This document shows, piece by piece, positions 45,202 to 53,441 of a stretch of DNA of 64,000 nt. Position numbers and translations under genes: made by a program. Positions within the stretch are counted from its first letter, which is position 1. Each line of letters begins with the position of its first letter. The DNA is from an uncultured Sutterella sp. (GTDB lineage: Bacteria; Pseudomonadota; Gammaproteobacteria; Burkholderiales; Burkholderiaceae_F): contig CASDQM010000047.1 of the NCBI GenBank assembly GCA_949282745.1, positions 62,001-126,000 of the forward strand. Reading direction: 5' to 3'. A model generated the notes under the pieces. The model saw only the letters and a program-made list of their open reading frames with translations, had not been told where the DNA came from and did no database searches.

Positions 45202-46740
45202 ATGAAACCGCCCCGCAAAACGGAAAACGAACTGATTCTCGGGCTCGTCTCGGTCTCCGACCGCGCGAGCCAAGGCGTCTATCGCGACGAAGGGATTCCC
45301 GCGCTCGAAGCCTGGATGCGAAAGGCCGTGAAGAATCCCCTCACGATTCACAAGCGCCTCATCCCGGACGAGCGCTTCGACATCGAGAAGACCCTTCGCG
45401 AGCTCGTCGACATCATCGGTTGCGACCTCATCCTCACGACGGGCGGCACGGGTCCGTCGCGACGCGACGTGACCCCCGAGGCGACGCTCGCCGTCGCGAC
45501 GCGGGAAATGCCGGGTTTCGGCGAACAGATGCGCGCGATTTCGGGACACTTCGTTCCGACCGCCATTCTTTCGCGTCAGGTGGGCGTCCTTCGTGAAACG
45601 CCCGACCATGCGGCCCTCATCATCAATCTTCCGGGCCGCCCCAAAGCGATCGCTGAAACGCTCGAGGGCCTCAAGGACGAAGACGGCCGCTCGATCGTAA
45701 ACGGCATCTTCGCGGCCGTTCCCTACTGCATCGACTTGATCGGCGGCCCCTACATCGAAACGAACGACGACGTCGTCAAGGCCTTCCGTCCGAAGAACGC
45801 TCAGAAGCCCCAAAAGTCCGAAACCAAGTCGGAAGAAAAGCCCAAGGCGCAGACGGGCATCAAGATCGAAGGGGCGGAACCGTCCCGCTCCGCGGAGGCG
45901 ACGAAGGTCGAAGTCAAGGCCGCGGAACCCGTCCGCACGCCCGAAGCGCCCAAGGCTCCGGTCGAACCCAAACCGGAACCGAAGCCCGAGCCCAAGCCGC
46001 AACCCAAGCCCGAGCCCAAGCCGCAACCCAAGCCCGAGCCGAAGCCCGAACCGGTCGAACCCTTCCGTGCGAATGATCTTCTGATGGTGTCGCCCCGCAT
46101 GAGCGTTCGTCCTCCGGAACTCACGCTCCTGTGGCTCCACGGGATGGGCGTCGACAACCGCGACTTCGTGAGCTTTGCCGACGAGATTCTCGACTTCGGC
46201 GGCCCTGCCTGCCGAATGATCCTCCCGAACGCCCCGGTCTGCGAAGTGAGCATTCACCCGGGTCACGCGCTTCGCGCCTGGTACGACATCCGCCATCCGG
46301 ACTTGGAGAAGAACGTCGACCTCTTCGGGATCAAGACGAGCGCCCGACGCATCGAAGCCCTTCTTCGCGAACTCGAAGAAAAGGGCCTTCGCCGCGACCG
46401 CATCGTGCTCGGCGGCTTCTCGCAGGGCGCGGCCATTGCGCTTTATGCGGGTCTGCGGTCCGAGACACCGCTCGCCGGCATCGCCGCGCTCTCGGGCTAC
46501 CTCCCCGACGCTGGGCGTCTCTACAACGAAGCGACCCCTGCGGGTCGCCGCACGCCCGTCTTCATGGGCCACGGCGAATTCGACTCGGTCGTTTCCCCCC
46601 TCATTGCGGAGCGAAGCGCCCGCGTCATTCACGAGGTGAATCCGAACTTCGAATACCACGCCTACGACATGGACCACGAACTCTGTCAGGAGGAAATGCT
46701 GCAGTTGGCGGCCTTCCTTCGCCGCGTGACCGAAGGCTGA
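45202..46740 (+). CDS. Fusion: molybdopterin adenylyltransferase (Mog) + alpha/beta-hydrolase
   Basis: 512 aa, continuous frame. Residues 1-195 are Mog/MoaB-type, with LGLVSVSDRAS and the GGTGPSRRDVTPEAT active loop, which adenylylates molybdopterin before Mo insertion. Residues 196-290 are a linker ending in a Pro-Lys-Pro-Glu/Gln repeat. Residues 305-512 are an acyl-esterase/acyl-protein-thioesterase-like alpha/beta hydrolase: WLHGMGVDNRDF oxyanion region, nucleophile Ser407 in GGFSQGA, Asp461 in GEFDSVV and His492 in DMDHEL. Each half normally is a separate protein. There is no stop codon, frameshift or ribosome-binding site between them that I can see. It follows yjgA by 20 bp (AAGGACATCGGC before the ATG) and ends at a terminator. 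Confidence 0.9.
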   Translation: MKPPRKTENELILGLVSVSDRASQGVYRDEGIPALEAWMRKAVKNPLTIHKRLIPDERFDIEKTLRELVDIIGCDLILTTGGTGPSRRDVTPEATLAVATREMPGFGEQMRAISGHFVPTAILSRQVGVLRETPDHAALIINLPGRPKAIAETLEGLKDEDGRSIVNGIFAAVPYCIDLIGGPYIETNDDVVKAFRPKNAQKPQKSETKSEEKPKAQTGIKIEGAEPSRSAEATKVEVKAAEPVRTPEAPKAPVEPKPEPKPEPKPQPKPEPKPQPKPEPKPEPVEPFRANDLLMVSPRMSVRPPELTLLWLHGMGVDNRDFVSFADEILDFGGPACRMILPNAPVCEVSIHPGHALRAWYDIRHPDLEKNVDLFGIKTSARRIEALLRELEEKGLRRDRIVLGGFSQGAAIALYAGLRSETPLAGIAALSGYLPDAGRLYNEATPAGRRTPVFMGHGEFDSVVSPLIAERSARVIHEVNPNFEYHAYDMDHELCQEEMLQLAAFLRRVTEG

Positions 46741-46762
46741 GAGTCCACTTGAAACGGAACCG

Positions 46763-46800
46763 GAAAGGGGCTTCGACATCGTCGGGCCCCTTTCTTCTTT
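46763..46800 (+). terminator. Terminator after the Mog/hydrolase fusion gene
   Basis: A 9-bp stem (GAAAGGGGC with GCCCCTTTC), 14-nt loop, then TTCTTT, 23 bp after the stop codon. Confidence 0.7.
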
Positions 46801-47071
46801 GGGAGGGGTTCAGAGAGCGCCCACTTCGCCGAAACCCAGTGCGAGCGACCATTTTGACAATCCTGTCAAAATGGTCCCGCTTCGAAGGGCAAGCGGAAAA
46901 CCCGAAGGAAGAAGACCGGTGCTTTTATAGGGGACAAATGGAGGAAACCGCGAGGACTTTTTCTTCTTAACCCCTATAAAAAAACCCTATAGAATTTTGA
47001 TTTCCGCCGTTTTGCTCCGCGATCCGTCCGGGAAAAAGTCGGATTCAAAATTTCCCGAATCGCCTGCAGGT
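46801..47071. other. Gene-free interval between the fusion gene and tRNA-Leu
   Basis: About 270 bp with no credible gene. Besides the inverted repeat at 46847-46876 it holds a second, wider one: TTTTATAGGGG at 46923-46933 and CCCCTATAAAA at 46971-46981, 37 bp apart, followed by a CCCTATAG echo. An AT-rich patch surrounds these. I see no promoter or IS remnant that I would defend. Confidence 0.5.
46847..46876. repeat. Perfect 13-bp inverted repeat, intergenic
   Basis: GACCATTTTGACA and its exact complement TGTCAAAATGGTC around a 4-nt ATCC centre. It contains a TTGACA -35-like hexamer on each strand. It could be an operator or a short RNA hairpin; there is no T run after it. Confidence 0.65.
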
Positions 47072-47107
47072 AAAAGAAAATCCCGCACTGCACACGACAG
47101 TACGGGA
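47072..47107 (-). terminator. Terminator after tRNA-Leu
   Basis: On the minus strand a 10-bp stem (TCCCGTACTG with CAGTGCGGGA, one G-U, 7-nt loop) is followed by TTTTCTTTT, 8 bp after the tRNA 3' end. Confidence 0.8.
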
Positions 47108-47115
47108 CTGGAATC

Positions 47116-47199
47116 TGGTCCCCGGGGTGAGACTCGAACTCACACGGTTTTACCCGGCGGATTTTGAATCCGCTGCGTCTACCATTCCGCCACCTGGGG
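47116..47199 (-). tRNA. tRNA-Leu (anticodon CAA)
   Basis: 84 nt class II tRNA with encoded CCA. The anticodon stem GCGGA/TCCGC holds loop TTCAAAA (anticodon CAA). The variable arm is about 13 nt, and the T arm GTGAG/CTCAC has loop TTCGAGT. The acceptor stem CCCCAGG against CCCGGGG has a C1-G72 first pair and an A-C mismatch at pair 5, which is unusual. Confidence 0.93.
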
Positions 47200-47230
47200 A
47201 GACTTCTCGTAAAGAAGAAGTCGAAGTTTA

Positions 47231-47731
47231 TCAGCTCCGCGCCAAAAAAGCAATGGACTGCGAAGGATCTTTGCGCCGAACCGCCGCAATCCATTCGCCG
47301 AGCGTCCGGCCTTCAAGGACAAACTCTTCGCCCGTAAGGTCGGCGAGCGGCACGAGGACGAACAGCCGCCCCGTCATCCTCGGATGCGGAATGAGGAGTT
47401 CGGGGTCATCGCTCGTAAGGTCATCGTAGAGAATGACGTCGAGATCAAGCGTTCTCGGAGCGTTCACGACGCCCGCGGGCCGCACGCGCCCGTAGCGGTT
47501 CTCCAACGCCTGCAGGCGATGGAGAACTTCCTTGGGATCGAGCGTCGTTGCAGCTTGCAGGACGGCGTTCACGTAATCGGGGCCCGAGGATTCGACGGGC
47601 GAGGTGTCATAAAAAGAACTCACCTTCACGTCCGTGAAGTCGGACGAGGCCTCGATCTCCGCGACGACCTTGCGGAGCGTCGCGAGGGGTTCGCCCAAAT
47701 TGGCCCCGAGGGCGATCGTGACGAGCGCCAT
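47231..47731 (-). CDS. folK: 2-amino-4-hydroxy-6-hydroxymethyldihydropteridine pyrophosphokinase
   Basis: 166 aa from the ATG at 47731, which shares a base with the pcnB stop (TGATG). HPPK motifs: IALGANLG at the N-terminus, LHRLQALENRYGRVR, and RTLDLDVILYDDL then LLIPHPRMTGRLFVLVPLADL. Folate pathway. The longer open frame upstream is antisense/out-of-frame over pcnB. The pcnB-folK order is widespread. Confidence 0.95.
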   Translation of the reverse strand: MALVTIALGANLGEPLATLRKVVAEIEASSDFTDVKVSSFYDTSPVESSGPDYVNAVLQAATTLDPKEVLHRLQALENRYGRVRPAGVVNAPRTLDLDVILYDDLTSDDPELLIPHPRMTGRLFVLVPLADLTGEEFVLEGRTLGEWIAAVRRKDPSQSIAFLARS

Positions 47732-49137
47732 CAGGCTTCTTCCTTCTTGTTGACGTTGCGGCGGCGATGCGGACGATGACGGCGCGTGCGCTTTCGCGGT
47801 TCCGCGGAGGGAGCCGCACCGTCCTTGGTACTCGGACGAGGCGGCTGATTCCTCGCCTCCTGCTGCGTCACGGCGAGCATGTCCTTTTGGGTGTCGGCGT
47901 CGGCCGCGGCAAAGCGCTCCCACCAATCGACGAGGTTCTTGTCGGCCATGTCGACGAGCGAGCGAAGAAGGAGGAAGTCCCAGCCCGCGCGGTAGCGCGG
48001 ATGGCGAAGCACCGCGTAGGCGGCCTTCCCCGTGCGGCGCTCGAGGCGACCCTGGAGCATCCAGAGGTCGTAGATGTCGTTTTGGATGCGGCGCTGCACG
48101 GCAAACTGCCCCGACTGGCCTTCGAGCACTTCGACGGCGGCGGAGTGCAGGGCCGGCAGACGCTTCATGCCGAGCTTCGTTTCGTTGTATTCCCAACGCT
48201 TCGCGGCCTGCGGCCAGAGAAGCGTCCCGAGAAGGAAGAAGGGAGAGAGCTTCTTTCCGATCGCGATGCGCTCGTCCGAGCGCTTCAAGGCCACCATGAG
48301 GAAGCGCTCCCATTCGGGATCCGTCACGATGCGCTCGAGCATCGGAAGGAGTTCCTGATCGAGCTTTTCATCGCGAAGCTTCTTCACGCAGTCGAGCGCG
48401 TGCCCGCAGGTGAGGATCTTGAGGAGTTCGTCCATGAGGCGGGGCTTCGGAACGTTGCGAAGCAGCACGCCCATCTTTCCGATCGGCCGCTCCGTCGCGG
48501 GATCGATCTTGAAGCCGAGCTTCGCCGCGATGCGCACCGCGCGGATCATGCGCACGGGGTCTTCGCGGTAGCGCTCTTCCGGAGCGCCGATCATGCGAAG
48601 GCGCTTCGCCTTGATGTCGTCAAAGCCTCGATGGTAGTCGAAGAGCTCCTCCGTCTTCGGGTCGTAGTAGAGCGAATTGCAGGTGAAGTCGCGGCGCGCC
48701 GCGTCCTCCCACATTTCGCCGAATTCGTTGTCGGAGACGACGCGGCCCGTCGCGTCCTTCGCGACGCCCGCACCCGCGAGCGCGCGGAAGGTCGAGCATT
48801 CGATCACTTCGTTGCCGAACATCACGTGCACGAGCCGGAAGCGCCGCCCGATGATGACGCCGCGGCGCACCGAACGCTTCACTTCTTCGGGACGCGCGTC
48901 GGTGACGACGTCGAAGTCCTTGGGCGTGACGCCCAACAAGAGGTCGCGCACGGCCCCGCCCACGATGTAGGCGCGGTAGCCGCGGGCCTGCAGCTGTTCG
49001 CAGGTCTTTCTCGCCTGCCAGGCGACGAGCTCGGGGTCGATCCCGTGTTCGTCGGGGCCGATTACGCGGGGCTCCTTGACGATGCCTTCGTGGGGCTGGA
49101 AAAAGGAGCGGACCCGATCAATGAAGGTTTCGATCAC
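47731..49137 (-). CDS. pcnB: Poly(A) polymerase I
   Basis: 468 aa from a GTG at 49137, chosen because AAAGGAG lies 6-7 bp upstream and the GTGA overlaps the stop of the HAD gene; an ATG at 49176 is also in frame. The nucleotidyltransferase head has AYIVGGAVRDLLLGVTPKDFDVVTDA and RRFRLVHV, then EDPVRMIRAVRIAAKLGF. The C-terminus is basic (RKRTRRHRPHRRR), as in bacterial PAPs rather than CCA-adding enzymes. It adds poly(A) tails to RNA for decay. Confidence 0.94.
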   Translation of the reverse strand: MIETFIDRVRSFFQPHEGIVKEPRVIGPDEHGIDPELVAWQARKTCEQLQARGYRAYIVGGAVRDLLLGVTPKDFDVVTDARPEEVKRSVRRGVIIGRRFRLVHVMFGNEVIECSTFRALAGAGVAKDATGRVVSDNEFGEMWEDAARRDFTCNSLYYDPKTEELFDYHRGFDDIKAKRLRMIGAPEERYREDPVRMIRAVRIAAKLGFKIDPATERPIGKMGVLLRNVPKPRLMDELLKILTCGHALDCVKKLRDEKLDQELLPMLERIVTDPEWERFLMVALKRSDERIAIGKKLSPFFLLGTLLWPQAAKRWEYNETKLGMKRLPALHSAAVEVLEGQSGQFAVQRRIQNDIYDLWMLQGRLERRTGKAAYAVLRHPRYRAGWDFLLLRSLVDMADKNLVDWWERFAAADADTQKDMLAVTQQEARNQPPRPSTKDGAAPSAEPRKRTRRHRPHRRRNVNKKEEA

Positions 49138-49829
49138 TGGGAACTCCTTTCCGGAAAGAGCCGCAGAACATTCCAACCGCGCTCGAGCGCGACGGCGCGA
49201 AGCGCTTCGTCGGGGTGCACGGCGTAGGCTTCGCCTCCCGCCTTTTCGGCAAATTCGAGAAGCGGCAGATCGTTGATCGAATCCGAGAAGGCGGCCTCAA
49301 TCGTCACGTCTTCGCCGCTCGTTTCCGCGAGCTCCTTGATCTTTTCCTTCAGAAGGATCACCTTCCCCTCTTGATAGCTGTGCGAACCCGCGACGCGGCC
49401 GGTGAATTCGCCCGCGGCGTCGGTTTCGGGGGTCGCCGCCACGAGATGCTCGAACCCGAAGAGCTTCGCGACGGGTTCGGTGACGAAGCGGTGCGTGCCC
49501 GTTGCGAGAACGAGCGTGCAGCCGCGCTCGCGCCACTGCTCGAGATAATCAAGCACCACGGGATCAATGTGGGGCGCCACCTTTTCGCGCACGAATTCGT
49601 CGCGCCAGGCTTCAAGCGTCTTTCGCGGATAGCGGGCGAGAAGCCCCATGGCTAAGCTCATCATTTCGTCGAGCGAGAAGGTGCCCGCATGATATTCGCG
49701 GTTGAGCCGTCGGCTCGTTTCGAGAAATTCCTCGCCCAGGCCCGCCTTTTCGATCAGAAAGACGGTCCAGCCGTCTCCCGTGTCGATCGGCAGAAGCGTG
49801 TGGTCGAGGTCAAATACGGCCAGTTTCAT
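49134..49829 (-). CDS. HAD-IB family phosphatase (SerB-like)
   Basis: 231 aa. HAD motif I FDLDHTLLPIDTGD, motif II VLATGTH, the Lys of motif III in GKVILLKEKI and motif IV FSDSINDLPLLEFA are present. It resembles HAD-IB hydrolases next to pcnB in Betaproteobacteria. The substrate is not known; phosphoserine phosphatase is a relative rather than a proven function. Confidence 0.88.
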   Translation of the reverse strand: MKLAVFDLDHTLLPIDTGDGWTVFLIEKAGLGEEFLETSRRLNREYHAGTFSLDEMMSLAMGLLARYPRKTLEAWRDEFVREKVAPHIDPVVLDYLEQWRERGCTLVLATGTHRFVTEPVAKLFGFEHLVAATPETDAAGEFTGRVAGSHSYQEGKVILLKEKIKELAETSGEDVTIEAAFSDSINDLPLLEFAEKAGGEAYAVHPDEALRAVALERGWNVLRLFPERSSQ

Positions 49830-49866
49830 GTTGTTCTGTCTCCGTTGCGCAGGGCTTCGGCTACCC

Positions 49867-50556
49867 TCAGGGTTGCGTCGAAGACTGCGCCGGGTTTGAG
49901 AAGTGCGGATCTCTCTGCAGCACCTGCACGGCCTCGCGCAGAAGCGGGAAGGTGACCGGACGCTGCGTCATGAGGCTCAGCCGGTCCACCGCCGCCAACA
50001 CGCGGGAAAGCGTTCTCATATCCCGAGGCAGGGTGCGTTCGATCCAGTTCGTCATTTCATAGGTGAGGGCGAAACCCCTCTGATGGGCCTGCCGCATGAG
50101 TTCGGCCGTGCGGTCCGCTTCGTTGAGCGGCGCGATGCCGAACGAGACGCCCGCGTGCAGGCGGCTCTTGATGTCGTCCCCCAGGGGGAGCGCGTCGATG
50201 GGACAACGCCCCGCGCAGACGAGTCGGGCGTCGGGCACCCGCATCACTTCGTTCTGCAGATTTCGCAACTGACGGGAAAAGCCCAGGTCGAGCTCGTCGA
50301 TGTCGTCCACCGTATAGAGCTTGACGGCGGGATCAAAGGGTTCGACGCGAAAGCGGCTCGGAGGGCGCAGGGCCGTGAGGAGGTGCGTAAGGCCCGCTCC
50401 TTTGGGGCCGTGCAGATACACGAATTTCGGACCCGCTCCGCGGGCCACTTCCCGCAATACCATGACGGCCTGTCCGTTGGCCCCGACCACGAAGTTGTCG
50501 AGTGTGGGCGTGTCTTCCGCGGGCATAGCCAGCAAGTATTGTTCCGAGTCGTGCAT
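49867..50556 (-). CDS. hda: DnaA regulatory inactivator Hda-like protein
   Basis: 229 aa from the ATG at 50556 (MHDSEQYLLAMPAEDTPTLDNFVVG). It is a DnaA-like AAA+ domain without DnaA DNA-binding: TLDNFVVGANGQAV, the P-loop GPKGAGLTHLL (Leu where Lys or Arg is usual), TVDDIDELD and a sensor region RDMRTLSRVLAAVDR. In E. coli, Hda with the sliding clamp triggers DnaA-ATP hydrolysis. The usual N-terminal clamp motif (QLxLP) is degenerate here (EQYLLAMP). It lies 37 bp upstream of the HAD gene. Confidence 0.85.
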   Translation of the reverse strand: MHDSEQYLLAMPAEDTPTLDNFVVGANGQAVMVLREVARGAGPKFVYLHGPKGAGLTHLLTALRPPSRFRVEPFDPAVKLYTVDDIDELDLGFSRQLRNLQNEVMRVPDARLVCAGRCPIDALPLGDDIKSRLHAGVSFGIAPLNEADRTAELMRQAHQRGFALTYEMTNWIERTLPRDMRTLSRVLAAVDRLSLMTQRPVTFPLLREAVQVLQRDPHFSNPAQSSTQP

Positions 50557-50844
50557 GAGGCGTGGAAGAAGTCCTGAGGGAATTCCGCTTGAGTGGGCCC
50601 CGTGGGGTCCGGCGGCAACATCTAGAAAGGAAGAGTTTACCGCGAATGCGAAAAACGTGCCGCGCCGATCGGGTCCCGTGCGAAGAAAAGAAAAGCCGAG
50701 GGAAGACGCTTCCCGCGTCTTCGCGTATACTCTCAGCCAATTCTTCATTGAGCCCTCCGACGGGCTCCATCCCTTGAGCGGCAAGGTTTTCCTTCACAGG
50801 AAGACAAATCCTCCGCCGCTCCTCTTTTCCTGATTGGTAAGGCA

Positions 50845-51873
50845 ATGACCCAACTCTCCTACGCAGCTGCCGGCGTGTCGATCGACGCCGGAGACGAACT
50901 CGTCGAACGCATCAAACCCGCCGCCAAGCGCACCCTCGTTCCGGGCGTTCTCGGCTCCATCGGCGGCTTCGGCGCTCTCTTCGAAGTGAGCAAGGAATAC
51001 AAGAACCCCGTTCTCGTCACGGGCACCGACGGCGTGGGAACGAAGCTCATGCTCGCCTTCCGCCTCGGCCGTCACGACACCGTGGGCCAGGACCTCGTCG
51101 CCATGAGCGTGAACGACATTCTCGTGCAGGGCGCCAAGAGCCTCTTCTTCCTCGACTACTACGCCTGCGGCAAGCTCGACGTGGACGTCGCCTCCCGCGT
51201 CGTCACGGGCGTCGCCAAGGGCTGCGAGCTCGCGGGTTGCGCGCTCATCGGCGGGGAAACGGCCGAAATGCCGGGCATGTACCCCGAAGGCGAATACGAC
51301 CTCGCGGGCTTTGCCGTGGGCGTCGTCGAAAAGGACGAAATCATCGACGGCACGACGATCGACGAAGGCGACGTGATTCTCGGTCTCGCTTCGAGCGGTC
51401 CGCACTCGAACGGCTTCTCCCTCATCCGCAAGGTGGTCGAAGTCGCGGGCGCCGACTGGAACATGCCCTTTGACGGGGCGACCCTTGCCGACCGCGTGAT
51501 GGAACCGACCCGCATCTATGTGAAGCCCGTTCTCGAAGTCCTCAAGTCGGTGCGCATCAAGGGCATGGCCCACATCACCGGGGGCGGCCTCATCGAAAAC
51601 GTGCCCCGCGTTCTTCCCGAAGGCGTGCAGGCCGTGATCGACGGTCAGTCCTGGACGCGTCCGGCGATCTTCGACTGGCTCGAAGAAAAGGGCAACATCG
51701 ACCGCCACGAAATGCACCGCGTCTTCAACAACGGCATCGGCCTCGTCGTAATCGTCTCGGCGCAGGACGCCGAACGCGCCAAGGCGCTCTTTGAAGAACA
51801 GGGCGAAAAGGTCTTCACGATCGGCCGCATCGAAAAGCTCCCCGAAGGGGAAGCTCCCTGCGTCGTCCGCTAA
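50845..51873 (+). CDS. purM: Phosphoribosylformylglycinamidine cyclo-ligase
   Basis: 342 aa; the AIR synthase step of purine synthesis. Motifs: [55 protein letters not shown] and [16 protein letters not shown]. It starts at the ATG at 50845 and ends at a terminator. It is divergent from hda across 288 bp, where a TATACT -10-like box (50726-50731) lies upstream; I see no other gene there. Confidence 0.97.
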   Translation: MTQLSYAAAGVSIDAGDELVERIKPAAKRTLVPGVLGSIGGFGALFEVSKEYKNPVLVTGTDGVGTKLMLAFRLGRHDTVGQDLVAMSVNDILVQGAKSLFFLDYYACGKLDVDVASRVVTGVAKGCELAGCALIGGETAEMPGMYPEGEYDLAGFAVGVVEKDEIIDGTTIDEGDVILGLASSGPHSNGFSLIRKVVEVAGADWNMPFDGATLADRVMEPTRIYVKPVLEVLKSVRIKGMAHITGGGLIENVPRVLPEGVQAVIDGQSWTRPAIFDWLEEKGNIDRHEMHRVFNNGIGLVVIVSAQDAERAKALFEEQGEKVFTIGRIEKLPEGEAPCVVR

Positions 51874-51895
51874 ATCGACCTTGATTTCTCTTTGA

Positions 51896-51926
51896 GGGGA
51901 CTGCCGCCCGCCGGGCGGCGGTCCCC
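51896..51926 (+). terminator. Terminator after purM
   Basis: A GC-rich hairpin with stems GGGGAC/GTCCCC and GCCGCCC/GGGCGGC, followed on the plus strand by CCTTACTTTT. Convergent rfbC ends just beyond it. Confidence 0.7.
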
Positions 51927-51927
51927 C

Positions 51928-52506
51928 TTACTTTTGGACGAGCTCGAGGAAATCTTCGGGGAAGTCTTCCGCGCGGACGCTCTCGAGAAGCGGTGCCGCG
52001 GCGTCCTTGACGGAGAGAGTCGGATTCGCCGTGTCCCAACGGACGGCGAGCGTCTGATCGTCCCAGCGTACCGAACGTTCGCTCTGCGGTGCGTAGTAGT
52101 TGTCGACCTTGTAGGTGACGAGCGTGTCCGCCGTTCGCGTGACGTAGCCGTGGGCATAACCCGCCGGGATGTAAAGCGACGCGCGCTCGCGCGCGTCGAG
52201 CGTGACGCCCACCCATTTTCCGAAGTTGGGACTTCTCGGACACACGTCCGCCACCACGTCCCAGATCACGCCCGAGAGCACCCGCAGAAGCTTCGCCTGC
52301 GCGTGGGGCGCCGCCTGCCAGTGAAGCCCCCGAATCGTGCCCGCTTCCTTCGTGAAGGCTTCGTTTTCCTGCACGAAGGGGCGCGTAATGCCGAGCCGCG
52401 CGAAGTCGTCCGCGCGAAAGCTCTCGAGGAAATACCCCCGCGCGTCTTCGTGCACGGCGGGCGTCAGAAGAAGGACGCCCGGCAAATCGAGAGACTGAAC
52501 TTTCAT
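51928..52506 (-). CDS. rfbC: dTDP-4-dehydrorhamnose 3,5-epimerase
   Basis: 192 aa cupin-fold enzyme: DARGYFLESFRADDF, PFVQENEAFTKEAGTIRGLHWQ (catalytic His), VWDVVADVCP-type strand, PAGYAHGYVTR and YKVDNYYAP. It acts after RfbB in dTDP-rhamnose synthesis. Its ATG overlaps the miaA stop (ATGA), so it is expressed with mutL-miaA rather than with rfbB. Confidence 0.95.
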   Translation of the reverse strand: MKVQSLDLPGVLLLTPAVHEDARGYFLESFRADDFARLGITRPFVQENEAFTKEAGTIRGLHWQAAPHAQAKLLRVLSGVIWDVVADVCPRSPNFGKWVGVTLDARERASLYIPAGYAHGYVTRTADTLVTYKVDNYYAPQSERSVRWDDQTLAVRWDTANPTLSVKDAAAPLLESVRAEDFPEDFLELVQK

Positions 52507-53441
52507 GCTCCGAGTCCCATTTCGAGCGTTTCGACCATGCCGTCGAGCGTCGTGAGCGTCGCCGGATCGTCGGGGTCGAGCAGCGTCAGGTCCGGCATCG
52601 AGCGCATCCAGGTCATCTGGCGCTTCGCGAGCTGCCGCGTCGCGGCAACGCCCGCGAGGCGGAATTCGTCAAAGCCGCACTCGCCCAAGAGATACTCGAT
52701 CGCCTGGCGATACCCCACGGCCCGCATGGCGGGGCTCTCCCGATCGAATCGGGGGCTCTTCATGAGGTCTCGCACTTCGGCGAGGAACCCGGCGTCGAGC
52801 ATCGCGTCGAAGCGCTCTTCGATGCGGCGGTGAAGAAGCTTTCGGTCGGGCGGCAACAGGCCCACCGAGAGCATCGGAAAAAGCGGCTCCGCCGCCTTGG
52901 CGTGAAAGCTCGAAAGGGTCTTTCCCGTCATGCGCCAGACTTCGATCGCGCGGCCGATGCGCTGACGGTCGGCAGGCTGCAACCGCGCCGCCGTTTCGGG
53001 GTCGATCTCGCGGAGTTTCTCCCACATGGCGGGCCAGCCGAGGCGTTCGCCTTCTTCTAGGACTTCGCTTCGCACTTCCGGCGTGGTCGTCGGGAGGTCG
53101 TTCAGGCCTTCGCGCAGGGCCTTGGCGTAGAGCATCGTGCCGCCCACGATGAGGGGCACGCGCCCGCGGGCGCGGATTTCCGGTACGAGCTTCGCCGTGT
53201 CCGTCAAAAAGTCGGCCGCGCTGTAGGGCTCGTCAATCTCGCGCACGTCGATCAGATGGTGCGGACAGACCGAGCGCTCTTCGGGCGTCGGCTTCGCACT
53301 TCCGATGTCCATCCCCCGATAAACGAGGGCGGAGTCGATGCTGATGATTTCGACGGGATGACGTTTGGCGAGCGCGAGCGACAGCGCCGACTTTCCCGAG
53401 GCCGTGGGCCCGAGAAGAAGGAGTGCGAGGGGCGCCGTCAT
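52503..53441 (-). CDS. miaA: tRNA dimethylallyltransferase
   Basis: 312 aa from the ATG at 53441, which shares a base with the mutL stop (TGATG). Motifs: LLGPTASGKSALSLALA, IISIDSALVYRGMDIGSAKP, HHLIDVREIDEPYSAADF and RAVGYRQAIEYL. It adds dimethylallyl to A37 of tRNAs reading UNN codons. The mutL-miaA pairing is common. Confidence 0.96.
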   Translation of the reverse strand: MTAPLALLLLGPTASGKSALSLALAKRHPVEIISIDSALVYRGMDIGSAKPTPEERSVCPHHLIDVREIDEPYSAADFLTDTAKLVPEIRARGRVPLIVGGTMLYAKALREGLNDLPTTTPEVRSEVLEEGERLGWPAMWEKLREIDPETAARLQPADRQRIGRAIEVWRMTGKTLSSFHAKAAEPLFPMLSVGLLPPDRKLLHRRIEERFDAMLDAGFLAEVRDLMKSPRFDRESPAMRAVGYRQAIEYLLGECGFDEFRLAGVAATRQLAKRQMTWMRSMPDLTLLDPDDPATLTTLDGMVETLEMGLGA

